Assembly (NCBI GenBank): GCA_963676905.2 | Contig: CAXXVE010000001.1 | Location: forward strand, 3,162,001 to 3,226,000 | Length of the DNA stretch: 64,000 bases | Direction of reading: 5' to 3' | From: Oceanispirochaeta sp963676905 | GTDB taxonomy: Bacteria > Spirochaetota > Spirochaetia > DSM-2461 | In this document: positions 8,355-16,182 of the stretch, piece by piece | Position numbering within the stretch: the first letter of the stretch is position 1 | Layout: each line of letters starts with the position of its first letter | Notes under the pieces: model-generated | Told to the model about the DNA's origin: nothing | Database searches by the model: none | Seen by the model: only the letters and a program-made list of their open reading frames with translations | Position numbers and translations under genes: made by a program

Positions 8355-8836
8355 TAAAGAAAATAGTTCCCTTCGTGCCGGTTTCCCTGATTCTGGTACT
8401 TCTTTTTACTGTTCTGGTCCTCTTTAATGTAGGTTTCGGCAGATCCAGATATATTCTTTTTTTCCCCCTTGATTCCATGAACGGCATGAATGCTGAAGTT
8501 CGGGATGTATACAGGGCCAGCAGCGCCGACAAACGTCTTGAAATTTTCCTGAACGAACTGATACTGGGGCCTGTCGCTCTGAGGATGAATCCGTTTATTC
8601 CCCAGGGTACTAAAGTGCGCTCTTTTATTCACAGCGGTGAAAAGCTGTATCTTGATCTGGACAGGGGCTTTTTAAACGAAAGCCAGAGAATCTTTTTAGA
8701 TCATGAAGAACAGATTGAGCTTCTCACAAGGAATATCCAGTTTAATTTCCCGGGAATCAAGGAGATAACAGTAACTGTAGAGGGTCAGATACCCGGTTCA
8801 GACTACTATGCAACCTCGGCGAATAATGAATCCTGA
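8351..8836 (+). CDS. Membrane-anchored GerMN-domain protein
   Basis: 161 residues. One N-terminal membrane segment (about 5-28) is followed by a single GerMN domain with the typical pattern LNELILGP, IPQGTKV, LYLDLDRGF and IQFNFPGIKEITVTVEG. GerMN domains occur in spore germination protein GerM and in many lipoproteins and envelope proteins, and often lie beside Amidase_3 enzymes. A role in peptidoglycan binding or amidase control is therefore a reasonable inference. It is the last gene of the operon. Confidence 0.85.
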   Translation: MIKKIVPFVPVSLILVLLFTVLVLFNVGFGRSRYILFFPLDSMNGMNAEVRDVYRASSADKRLEIFLNELILGPVALRMNPFIPQGTKVRSFIHSGEKLYLDLDRGFLNESQRIFLDHEEQIELLTRNIQFNFPGIKEITVTVEGQIPGSDYYATSANNES

Positions 8837-8860
8837 ATTAGCAAAAAAAATTTTAAATCG

Positions 8861-8888
8861 TTGACAAACATGTTGGCATCTGTATAAT
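8861..8888 (+). promoter_or_regulatory. Sigma-70-type promoter of flaA
   Basis: A perfect TTGACA at 8861-8866 and a perfect TATAAT at 8883-8888 with a 16-base spacer, ending 45 bases before the flaA ATG. Sheath protein genes in spirochaetes are commonly read by the housekeeping sigma factor, in contrast to the sigma-28 promoter seen at flaB in this window. Confidence 0.8.
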
Positions 8889-8933
8889 TTTGAATTATAG
8901 ATAAACTTGAATTGAATATTAAAGGAGCTATGA

Positions 8934-9911
8934 ATGAAACGGTTCTTCTCACTCATGTTTTTGGCCTTTTTTTTCATCACTGGTTCACTGTTCGCAGAAG
9001 AGTCAGTTCTGATTAATTTTTCTGATCTGATTGATGATTATCAGGGTCAGCATAAGGCAACGGTTATGGATTTCAGTACAGTAGCGGGTACACGTTATAC
9101 TGAAGAGGAAAAGGCTGCCATGCAGACCTCTCTTCTGGTACCTAACTGGGCAGTAGAATTAACTTCTTCTTCTCAGACTGTTGTGAATAACTCTCTCTCT
9201 TATGTACTTGGCGTTCCTGTAAACAACGATGTTAATAACTTCGCTACAGCAGGTGATCAGGTTATGGGTATCCGGGTACATTTCCCCGAAGGTGCTTTCA
9301 ACGGCTATGCCTGGGTCAAGCCTCCTTTTGAGATTCCCGCCTATGCTACAAGCACAGTAGACGATGAGCCTGTAAGAGGCGATCAGTTTACAGGTTATGG
9401 TGTTGTAAAGAATGTCGGTGTTCTGAAATCCATCAAGGTTCGTGTTTACGGTATGAACTTTCCCATGGGTCTCGGTATCGTTCTCCGCGATTCCAACAAC
9501 AACAAGCAGTCAATCTTTCTCAGCTACCTCGATTTCGACGGCTGGAGAGAGCTTGAATGGCAGAACCCCAACTACATCTCTGAGGTTAGAAACAGAGAGC
9601 TCAGAACAGAGCCCCTCTACCCCAGAAGCATGCCTGCTGTAACCCTTGACAGCCTGTACGTCTACCGTGACGCAATGCAGGAAGGTGGAGATTTTATCTC
9701 CTATATCAAGGACATCAGCATCATCTACGATCAGGCTGTTCTTGATGAACTCAACTCTGATATCGATCATGAGTCCACATGGAATATTCTTGCTGATAGA
9801 GAAGAAGCAAGAAGAAATGCTGAACTCCAGAGACTTGGAAACAATCAGGTTCTCAGATATCTGGAAGAGCAGAAAATGCACTCTGATGAAGAAGTTGCTC
9901 CTGCTGAATGA
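8934..9911 (+). CDS. flaA: Flagellar filament outer layer (sheath) protein FlaA
   Basis: 325 residues with a cleavable signal peptide (MKRFFSLMFLAFFFITGSLF then AEE), as expected because FlaA is exported by the Sec pathway to the periplasm where it coats the FlaB core. LINFSDLIDDYQ at the mature start, VMGIRVHFPEGAFNGYAWVKPP, and VYGMNFPMGLGIVLRD with SIFLSYLDFDGWRELEW later are typical FlaA segments. The C-terminal tail is rich in Glu, Arg and Gln. The gene has its own strong promoter and is closed by a hairpin terminator, so it is a single-gene unit even though the chemotaxis genes follow in the region. Confidence 0.95.
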   Translation: MKRFFSLMFLAFFFITGSLFAEESVLINFSDLIDDYQGQHKATVMDFSTVAGTRYTEEEKAAMQTSLLVPNWAVELTSSSQTVVNNSLSYVLGVPVNNDVNNFATAGDQVMGIRVHFPEGAFNGYAWVKPPFEIPAYATSTVDDEPVRGDQFTGYGVVKNVGVLKSIKVRVYGMNFPMGLGIVLRDSNNNKQSIFLSYLDFDGWRELEWQNPNYISEVRNRELRTEPLYPRSMPAVTLDSLYVYRDAMQEGGDFISYIKDISIIYDQAVLDELNSDIDHESTWNILADREEARRNAELQRLGNNQVLRYLEEQKMHSDEEVAPAE

Positions 9912-9959
9912 TAAAAAAGTATGACTTAATAGACCGATAACTAAGCTCTATTAAATAGA

Positions 9960-9989
9960 AAAGACCCCTTAAACAGGGGTCTTTTTTTT
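9960..9989 (+). terminator. Rho-independent terminator of flaA
   Basis: Stem AAAGACCCC (9960-9968) pairs with GGGGTCTTT (9976-9984) around a 7-base loop, followed by a run of T. It lies 49 bases after the flaA stop codon. Confidence 0.9.
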
Positions 9990-10027
9990 ATGCTGTTTTC
10001 ATTACAAAGGAATTTTGAGTTTATCCT

Positions 10028-10879
10028 TTAGAAACGCCAGGTGAAACCTGATTCAACAGTGACAAGGTACCCGGGGACATCGGCAAGGACAATGCTTCCC
10101 GAACTGACAGGGTAGATTTTGTTGTCAATCCCGATGAAGAAAGACGAACCTGTACCTACAAAGAAATCCCCCCTCAATCCAAGAAGGATATTTTTTATCT
10201 CGATATCAGTTTCAGAGACCGAAAAGGTCCTGTTCAGAATCTCATAGCCTATTTTGGTTTCAATCTTGAAGATTGAGTTCTTTTCAAAAAAGTCAGCATA
10301 AAAAATATAGGACAGGGAGCTGTTAGTGTAAGGCGTACTTCCTGAAAGACTGGCATAGTTCAGAAGCTCCTGGGTAAAGTAGCAGAGTATGTGGTTCTGC
10401 ATCATGTAGAAGCCGATGGAATAGTAACCTGAGTAGGAACTGTAGTCGTCTGCTGCTCCCGCATACTGAGCCGGGATCATATCTCCCCCCAGTTCAGCGA
10501 AAAAAATACCGGGCATCTGTCCTCTGATACTGCCTGAAAAACCTGGTTTAATAAGAGTAAGTGATTCATTGATAATTCCGAAAACCGGGCCGAAGCTTAT
10601 AGAATACCAGGGCTGAATAAATGAGAGCTCAGATTTCAGGTTGTATCCACGTATCGTATCGCGGCTGAGAGTGAATCCATACTCCAGATCTTCATTGAGA
10701 CCCGATTTGTCTCTATAGAAGATCTCAGCAGCCCATTGAAAGTAGGGAATATAGCTGTCAGAACTGTCAGAGTAGTCTGATATGCCGAAATTACCGAATT
10801 TCGTTGAAAATCCAGTCTCTGCACCAAATGCTGCTGCTCCAAGGTAAAGGAGTGTAAAAGCCAATAATATACGTTTCAT
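10028..10879 (-). CDS. Putative outer-membrane beta-barrel protein
   Basis: 283 residues. It has a signal peptide (MKRILLAFTLLYLGAAAFGAE), alternating hydrophobic/aromatic strands rich in Tyr, Ser, Gly and Phe throughout (for example SYIPYFQWAAEIFYRD and YYSIGFYMMQNHILCYF), and a C-terminal phenylalanine (GFTWRF). Together these are the marks of a small outer-membrane barrel. I do not recognise a specific family. It is transcribed against flaA and cheA and sits between them, breaking the flaA-cheA linkage known from Borrelia. Its 3' end is 39 bases from the flaA terminator hairpin, which may also stop its own transcript poorly, since the T-run favours the plus strand. Confidence 0.65.
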   Translation of the reverse strand: MKRILLAFTLLYLGAAAFGAETGFSTKFGNFGISDYSDSSDSYIPYFQWAAEIFYRDKSGLNEDLEYGFTLSRDTIRGYNLKSELSFIQPWYSISFGPVFGIINESLTLIKPGFSGSIRGQMPGIFFAELGGDMIPAQYAGAADDYSSYSGYYSIGFYMMQNHILCYFTQELLNYASLSGSTPYTNSSLSYIFYADFFEKNSIFKIETKIGYEILNRTFSVSETDIEIKNILLGLRGDFFVGTGSSFFIGIDNKIYPVSSGSIVLADVPGYLVTVESGFTWRF

Positions 10880-11015
10880 TCAATCATCCCAATTAAGTTC
10901 TTACATATATTTTCGTATTGAGCCTTATGATTACTTAGGAATATCTCACAATTATGTGGTTTATACCGTAAACTGAAGTATTTTCTATCAGATAAACCTT
11001 ATTGGGATCAAATGA

Positions 11016-11043
11016 TTTACATTCAGCCTTTTTCAAGTATAAT
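11016..11043 (+). promoter_or_regulatory. Candidate sigma-70 promoter of the che operon
   Basis: TTTACA at 11016-11021 and a perfect TATAAT at 11038-11043 with a 16-base spacer, leaving an untranslated leader of about 75 bases before cheA. No sigma-28-like motif was seen in this gap of about 245 bases between the outer-membrane protein gene and cheA. Confidence 0.55.
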
Positions 11044-11125
11044 GAGAAATATCTTTGTAAATTTCTGCGGCATAATTTAATATAAAATATATAGAAAATA
11101 TGACAGTCAAAGCGAGAAACCAGTA

Positions 11126-13483
11126 ATGAGCGATTATCTAGATCCGAACAATGAAGAACTCCTGAAAGACTTTTTTTCCGAAGCGAACTCTCAGGTCGAG
11201 ATTCTGGAACAGAATATTCTTGCCATAGAGGACAATCCGGAAGACAGGGACTCTGTTGATGAAATCTTCAGAGCAGCCCATACCCTGAAGGGAGGGGCAG
11301 CTACTGTTCAGATGACAGAGCTTGCAGAATTCACTCATCTTGTCGAGGACCTTCTTGATGAGATCAGAAGCGATAATGTCAAGATTTCTGAATCTGTGGT
11401 AGACAGCCTTCTGGCTTCAATTGATGTCATCAAAGAGATGCTCTCCTTCAGGAGCAGCGGAACTGTCTACAATGAGAATATTGATTCTCTCAAGTCAACT
11501 TTGAAATCTTTGAGTGAGGGAAAGGGTCCTGCTCCCGCTCCTGTAAAGGCAGCCGAACCCGCAGCAGCTCCCGCAGCTGCTGAATCTGAAGAGCTCACTC
11601 TTTCAGAATATGATATGCTTGAGCTTAAAGAGGCCGCAGGGTCTCTTCCGGTTCTTCAGGTTACAGCTGTCTTCGACGAAGACAATCCGATGAACTCAGT
11701 CGGGGGCATACAGGTTTATGCCAAGCTTAAAAACGCCGGACAGATACTCAAAACCATCCCGGAGTTCGACAGGCTCTATGAAGATCAGTATTTTCCTGAA
11801 GTTCATTATTTTTTAGCCACTGACAGTGATCCTGTCACTCTTGAGAATGACGCGTTTATTTCTGATGTTACAACTTCCGTTGATGCATCAATTCTTGGTA
11901 AGCAGAAATCTACCGTGAAGTCATCTGCCTCCAAACCTGCACCGGCACCCGAACCTGCACCAGTGAACGCAGCACCTGCTGCGCCTGCAGTTTCAGCACC
12001 TGCTCCGGCAGCAGCTGCACAGGAAGAGCAGGAAATTAACGATGAGATAAAGGCATCTTCAAAAGCTGCCGTTTCCAAGCCCAAGGCAAAAGACTCCGCA
12101 GGGTCCATCTTAAGAGTAGACAGCAAGCGGATTGATAATCTTCTGAATCTTGTGAGTGAAGCGGTTATCAATAAGGCTACTTTCAATCAGATTAACAGTT
12201 CTTTTATAGATATTCAGAACCAGCTTCAGAGTGCCGAGAGCGTATTCAAAGACAAGCTGAAGTCTCTCTTTGATGATCTGCCCCAGTATCTTGAGGATAT
12301 TCAGAAGAACAAGTCCGTAAAAGATGTCCGCAAAGAGATCAATGACAAATATGAGGATCTCTTTACTATCTTTGATGAGTTCGAAGGGAACTTTAAACAG
12401 ACTATTGGAACCTTCAAGAGTACTGCGGCCAATCTCGGAAGAAACACTGGTGACCTTCATGAGGCTATTCTCAGAATCAGAATGGTTCCCATCAACCAGA
12501 TCTTTTCAAGGTTTCCCAGGCTTGTACGGGATCTTTCCAAGAGTCTGAGCAAGAAGATTAGGCTCACCATCGAAGGGGAAGATACAGAACTTGACAAATC
12601 GGTTATCGAAGAACTTCTGGATCCTCTTATGCACTGTGTCAGGAACTCCCTTGACCATGGTATAGAGAACCCCGATATACGTCTTGAAGCCGGAAAGTCC
12701 GAAGAGGGACAGATACTTCTCAAGGCGAGCAACGAAGGAAATATGATCGTTATTGAGATCTCCGATGACGGAGCCGGTATCGATGTGGAGAAGGTCAAGG
12801 CGAAGGCCATTGAACGGGGTGTTATACATCCAAGCAAAAACCTTTCCGATGTGGAAGCTTATAATCTGATTTTTGAACCCGGCTTTTCAACAGCCCGGGA
12901 AATTACAAATATCTCAGGAAGGGGAGTCGGCCTTGATGTTGTCCGCAAGGAAATTGAGAAGCTCAACGGTACCGTAACAGTGCACTCCAGTCCCGGAGAG
13001 GGTTCAAGGTTCATCATAAAACTTCCTCTTACCCTCGCCATCATTCAGGGTCTCCTGGTTCGTGTGGGCACCGAAGTCTACGCTATTCCTATCACAAGCG
13101 TTATTGAGAGTCACAGAATCAAACCTGAAGAGATTAAGATAATTGATAACCATGAGGTCTTCAACGTCCGTGAGGATGTAATCTCCCTTGTACGAATGAA
13201 CCGTTTGTTCAGGCTGGAGACAGAGGAGAGTCAGGACTATAACTTTGTTGTTATTGTAGGCAGCGGAGACAAAAAAATGGGACTGATGGTCGATTCTCTG
13301 ATAGGTGAGGAAGATGTGGTGATCAAGCCCCTGAAGGACAGGTATACCAATTCGCCGGGAATCGCCGGTGCCACTATACTCGGTGACGGTACTGTTTCAC
13401 TCATTATTGATGTCAGTCAGCTTCTGGATCTCTGTATCCAGAAAGAACAGGCTACAAGACTTAAAAGATCACAGGCATATTGA
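11126..13483 (+). CDS. cheA: Chemotaxis histidine kinase CheA
   Basis: 785 residues with the full CheA order. The P1/HPt domain carries the phosphorylated His52 in AAHTLKGGA. A P2-like region spans about 160-260, followed by an Ala/Pro-rich linker (about 265-310) and the P3 dimerisation region from about 325. The P4 ATPase has the N box DPLMHCVRNSLDHGIE, the G1 box DDGAGID and the G2 box GRGVGLDVV. The P5 CheW-like domain runs from about 640. P3 is longer than usual, with an extra helical segment (VFKDKLKSLFDDLPQYLEDI) at about 373-392. It receives array signals and phosphorylates CheY. It is the first gene of the chemotaxis operon; cheW follows 8 bases downstream. Confidence 0.96.
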   Translation: MSDYLDPNNEELLKDFFSEANSQVEILEQNILAIEDNPEDRDSVDEIFRAAHTLKGGAATVQMTELAEFTHLVEDLLDEIRSDNVKISESVVDSLLASIDVIKEMLSFRSSGTVYNENIDSLKSTLKSLSEGKGPAPAPVKAAEPAAAPAAAESEELTLSEYDMLELKEAAGSLPVLQVTAVFDEDNPMNSVGGIQVYAKLKNAGQILKTIPEFDRLYEDQYFPEVHYFLATDSDPVTLENDAFISDVTTSVDASILGKQKSTVKSSASKPAPAPEPAPVNAAPAAPAVSAPAPAAAAQEEQEINDEIKASSKAAVSKPKAKDSAGSILRVDSKRIDNLLNLVSEAVINKATFNQINSSFIDIQNQLQSAESVFKDKLKSLFDDLPQYLEDIQKNKSVKDVRKEINDKYEDLFTIFDEFEGNFKQTIGTFKSTAANLGRNTGDLHEAILRIRMVPINQIFSRFPRLVRDLSKSLSKKIRLTIEGEDTELDKSVIEELLDPLMHCVRNSLDHGIENPDIRLEAGKSEEGQILLKASNEGNMIVIEISDDGAGIDVEKVKAKAIERGVIHPSKNLSDVEAYNLIFEPGFSTAREITNISGRGVGLDVVRKEIEKLNGTVTVHSSPGEGSRFIIKLPLTLAIIQGLLVRVGTEVYAIPITSVIESHRIKPEEIKIIDNHEVFNVREDVISLVRMNRLFRLETEESQDYNFVVIVGSGDKKMGLMVDSLIGEEDVVIKPLKDRYTNSPGIAGATILGDGTVSLIIDVSQLLDLCIQKEQATRLKRSQAY

Positions 13484-13491
13484 GGTTAGTT

Positions 13492-14802
13492 ATGGATACA
13501 CAGAGACTGACACAGGTAGAAGAACAGAAAGAAATGGAACTGGCGAAGATTGACTTCAAAATGGTGACATTCACCCTTGCCGGTAAAGACTACGGAATTG
13601 ATATCATGCGGGTCAAAGAGATTCATAAGGCCCAGAAGTTTACTTTTGTCCCCAATTCGGCTCCCTATGTTAAGGGTGTCTATAATATGCGCGGTGATAT
13701 CATCTCGGTTATCGACCTCAGGGTTTTCTTTAATCTTCCTGTTACAGACAACAGCCGCGGATTTGAAAACATGATCATACTCCGGCTCGAAGACAGTACT
13801 ATCGGAATCCTTGTAGATTCAATCGAAAAGGTAATAGGCATTGATTCCTCAAGGAAGCAGCCCCCGCATCCCCTGTTCGGTGATATAAATATCAAATACA
13901 TCGACGGTGTTGTAGAAAATGATTCAAGCCTCTACATTATTCTTGATGCGGAAAAAATCTTCAGCAGCGAAACCAAGGTTGATAAGAACGAGGCAATCAG
14001 AAATATTGCCCAGGCTGAGGCTCAGGAGTACAGCGCTCCCGCCGTGGCTGCTGCAGCCCCCTCAGGCAAATCTCTGAATCAGGGCTTTATTGAGGAGACC
14101 CTTACAACCTATCTTGGATTTCATCCCAGCCCCATGAACAGAGACTGGATCTCATCCCGCTATGACAGCTGGATCAAGCAGAAGGGGGAAGACAACTTTC
14201 AGCTCAGAAACAAGGATGATGCTGAGGATTTCCTGAGAGGTTTTTTCTCTCCCTGTACAGGTCAGATGTGGAGCGATGAAATCCTCGACGCTGTCGGCTC
14301 TGTACTGCCCTCTATGAGAGGGAATGTGTTTGTCTGGAACCCCGGATGCGGCAGAGGTTTCGAAACATATTCAATCGCCTCTCTCATCAAGGGTAAATCC
14401 CCTGACACTGTACTTAAAGTACAGGGGAATGATAATGATCTTATTAATATTTCTTCGGCCCCTGGTCTTTCAGTGGACAAGAGCCGTATCTCTGATTTCT
14501 ACGCACCTTATCTGGTCTCATCAGGGAGCTCTTTTCAGTTTAATGATGTAATCAAAAACAGCATTCTCTTTGAATACAGTGACCTTAACAATGATTCAGC
14601 TCTTCCTCACGCGGATATGGTTATCTGCCGTGATACACTGTGCTATCTGCCCGAGGCTGTTCAGATCAAGTTCTTTGACACTATATATGAAAATATGAAG
14701 CCCGGCGGGCTTCTGGTTCTCGGTGATAATGAGATGCCTATATCAATGAGCGGATGGGACGCGGTTGGACGCGGTAATCATAAAATATTCAAAAAAAATT
14801 AA
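13492..14802 (+). CDS. cheW: CheW coupling protein with C-terminal CheR-like domain
   Basis: 436 residues from ATG 13492, preferred over an in-frame upstream codon because GAGG sits 6 bases before it. Residues about 18-160 are a CheW domain (VTFTLAGKDYGIDIMRVKEI; YVKGVYNMRGDIISVIDLR). Residues about 195-436 resemble the methyltransferase CheR: FVWNPGCGRGFETYSIASL aligns with its SAM loop and ICRDTLCYLPEAVQIKFFD with its CRN-x-x-x-Y motif, here CRD. Treponemes are known to have such CheW-CheR-like fusions, described as part of the receptor array. Loss of the conserved Asn and the altered SAM loop suggest that methyl transfer may be weak or absent, which is inference. Confidence 0.93.
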   Translation: MDTQRLTQVEEQKEMELAKIDFKMVTFTLAGKDYGIDIMRVKEIHKAQKFTFVPNSAPYVKGVYNMRGDIISVIDLRVFFNLPVTDNSRGFENMIILRLEDSTIGILVDSIEKVIGIDSSRKQPPHPLFGDINIKYIDGVVENDSSLYIILDAEKIFSSETKVDKNEAIRNIAQAEAQEYSAPAVAAAAPSGKSLNQGFIEETLTTYLGFHPSPMNRDWISSRYDSWIKQKGEDNFQLRNKDDAEDFLRGFFSPCTGQMWSDEILDAVGSVLPSMRGNVFVWNPGCGRGFETYSIASLIKGKSPDTVLKVQGNDNDLINISSAPGLSVDKSRISDFYAPYLVSSGSSFQFNDVIKNSILFEYSDLNNDSALPHADMVICRDTLCYLPEAVQIKFFDTIYENMKPGGLLVLGDNEMPISMSGWDAVGRGNHKIFKKN

Positions 14803-14828
14803 AAATCGAAAGTGCTTTAGTATATAAT
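14799..14828 (+). promoter_or_regulatory. Possible internal promoter before cheX
   Basis: TATAAT at 14823-14828 preceded by a weak TTAAAA at 14799-14804 (18-base spacer), in the 52-base gap between cheW and cheX. It could give extra cheX-cheY transcription; the -35 match is poor. Confidence 0.3.
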
Positions 14829-14854
14829 TAAATCTATGAAGAGGAGAATACTGC

Positions 14855-15325
14855 ATGAGAGTTGAGTATATCAATCCTTTTGTTGAAGCTGCATTCAGCA
14901 TTATCAAGGAAGTCCTGCAGACAGATGTAACCAGAGATGAACTATATCTTAAGAAGTCCACACAGCCTGTGCTGGGCGTAGCCGCAATAGTAGGTCTGGC
15001 AGGAGACGTTGAAGGGCGGGTTCTTATTGATATGTCTCAGGAGACTGCAATCAAGGTTGCTTCAACAATGAACGGTGAAGAACTTACCGAAATGGATGAA
15101 CTTGTAAAGGCTACGATCACCGAACTGGCCAATATGGTAACTGCTCAGGCGGTAACCAAGCTTCATGACCTTGGGTTCAAATTTGACCTGACTCCTCCGG
15201 CAATAATTACCGGTGAGAATATGCAGGTTTCGGATATCAATGTTGAAGCATTGATTGTACCCATGGGACTTCCCCACGGGAAAGTTGAAATTAACGTAGC
15301 CATAAGAGAAAGATTAGGAGCCTGA
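14855..15325 (+). CDS. cheX: CheY-P phosphatase CheX
   Basis: 156 residues, the usual CheX length. The phosphatase signature ExxN is present as TELANMV at about residues 86-92, within the long helix KATITELANMVTAQAV. The C-terminal strand segment (EALIVPMGLPHGKVEINVAI) also matches. CheX dephosphorylates CheY-P and is essential for normal reversals in Borrelia. A strong ribosome site (gaggagaa) precedes the ATG, and cheY begins one base after the stop codon. Confidence 0.93.
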   Translation: MRVEYINPFVEAAFSIIKEVLQTDVTRDELYLKKSTQPVLGVAAIVGLAGDVEGRVLIDMSQETAIKVASTMNGEELTEMDELVKATITELANMVTAQAVTKLHDLGFKFDLTPPAIITGENMQVSDINVEALIVPMGLPHGKVEINVAIRERLGA

Positions 15326-15326
15326 G

Positions 15327-15761
15327 ATGAAGACTACAAGTGATTTCCCCTCAATCAATGAACGTGTTCCCGAAGGTCAGGGGTCAGACGGAAAAGCACT
15401 GAGAGTTCTGATTGTCGATGATTCCATGTTTGTGACAAAACAGATCAGTCAGATCCTGACCTCCGAAGGTTTTGAAATTGTCGGAACCGCAGCAGACGGT
15501 GCTGAGGGAGTTGAAAAATACAAAGAACTCTATCCCGATGTTGATCTTGTCACCATGGATATCACCATGCCCCGCATGGACGGTGTCACAGCCCTTGAGA
15601 AGATTATTGAGTTTGACAAGAATGCCAGTGTTATCATGGTAAGTGCCCTGGGTAAACAGGACCTTGTCAAGAAATCACTGATGGTGGGTGCCAAAAACTA
15701 TATAGTTAAACCTCTGGACAGAAAGAAAGTTCTGGAGCGGGTTGTAAGCGCCATCAAATAG
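15327..15761 (+). CDS. cheY: Chemotaxis response regulator CheY
   Basis: 144 residues. A single receiver domain follows an N-terminal extension of about 25 residues (TSDFPSINERVPEGQ) that is also seen in spirochaetal CheY3-type proteins. The acidic pocket is in LIVDDSMF, the phospho-acceptor Asp in VTMDITMPRMDG, the switch Ser in MVSALG and the conserved Lys in YIVKPL. It carries the signal from CheA to the periplasmic flagellar motor and is reset by CheX. It is the last gene of the operon and is followed by a terminator. Confidence 0.95.
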   Translation: MKTTSDFPSINERVPEGQGSDGKALRVLIVDDSMFVTKQISQILTSEGFEIVGTAADGAEGVEKYKELYPDVDLVTMDITMPRMDGVTALEKIIEFDKNASVIMVSALGKQDLVKKSLMVGAKNYIVKPLDRKKVLERVVSAIK

Positions 15762-15816
15762 CTTTTAAAACAGGCGCATCTATCCGATGTGTCCTGAATG
15801 AATTATGTCTATTTTC

Positions 15817-15851
15817 AGGACTGTTCACTCTGGTGGACAGTCCTTTTTTTT
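15817..15851 (+). terminator. Terminator of the che operon
   Basis: AGGACTGT (15817-15824) pairs with ACAGTCCT (15837-15844), followed by eight T residues. It lies 55 bases after cheY. The stretch from here to the tRNA holds only the tRNA promoter. Confidence 0.88.
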
Positions 15852-15930
15852 GTCCCTCTGCATAGTGATATTCAAATTGCAGTAAACGTGGAAAATCAAC
15901 CGTTCATAAAGAAATAAATTTCAGATCATA

Positions 15931-15958
15931 TTGACAATTTTTTCAATACCAGTAGAAT
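15931..15958 (+). promoter_or_regulatory. Promoter of tRNA-Val
   Basis: A perfect TTGACA at 15931-15936 and TAGAAT at 15953-15958, 16-base spacer, ending 15 bases before the mature tRNA 5' end. Confidence 0.75.
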
Positions 15959-15973
15959 AAGGACACGCTTAAG

Positions 15974-16047
15974 GGGCGGCTAGCTCAGTTGGTTAGAGTA
16001 CATGCTCGACACGCATGGGGTCGCCGGTTCGAATCCGGCGCCGCCCA
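15974..16047 (+). tRNA. tRNA-Val (GAC), with C at position 33
   Basis: A 74-base cloverleaf with a perfect 7-bp acceptor stem (GGGCGGC/GCCGCCC), D stem GCTC/GAGT, anticodon stem CATGC/GCATG, T arm GCCGG-TTCGAAT-CCGGC and discriminator A. CCA is not encoded. The anticodon loop reads TCGACAC, giving anticodon GAC. Position 33, almost always U in tRNAs, is C here. The stems leave no room for another register, so the odd base is either real or a sequence error. Confidence 0.9.
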
Positions 16048-16053
16048 AAGTTT

Positions 16054-16095
16054 AAAAGCTTTTACAGTATGAAATTACTGTAAAAGCTTTTTTTA
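16054..16095 (+). terminator. Terminator after tRNA-Val
   Basis: A long 16-bp perfect stem (16054-16069 with 16076-16091, loop TGAAAT) ending in a T-run, 6 bases after the tRNA. The remaining bases up to 16182 hold no gene or clear signal. Confidence 0.92.
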
Positions 16096-16182
16096 TGCAC
16101 TACCTGTTTTTACGTCGCAGTCATGCCTGCGGGTAAGGGCTTTTTTTACAACAGTCACTGCATCCCGGGGACTCCCTGAGCT

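Noticed and set aside
11806..12186. Ala/Gly-rich open frame opposite cheA
   Set aside because: Shadow of the Ala/Pro linker between CheA P2 and P3.
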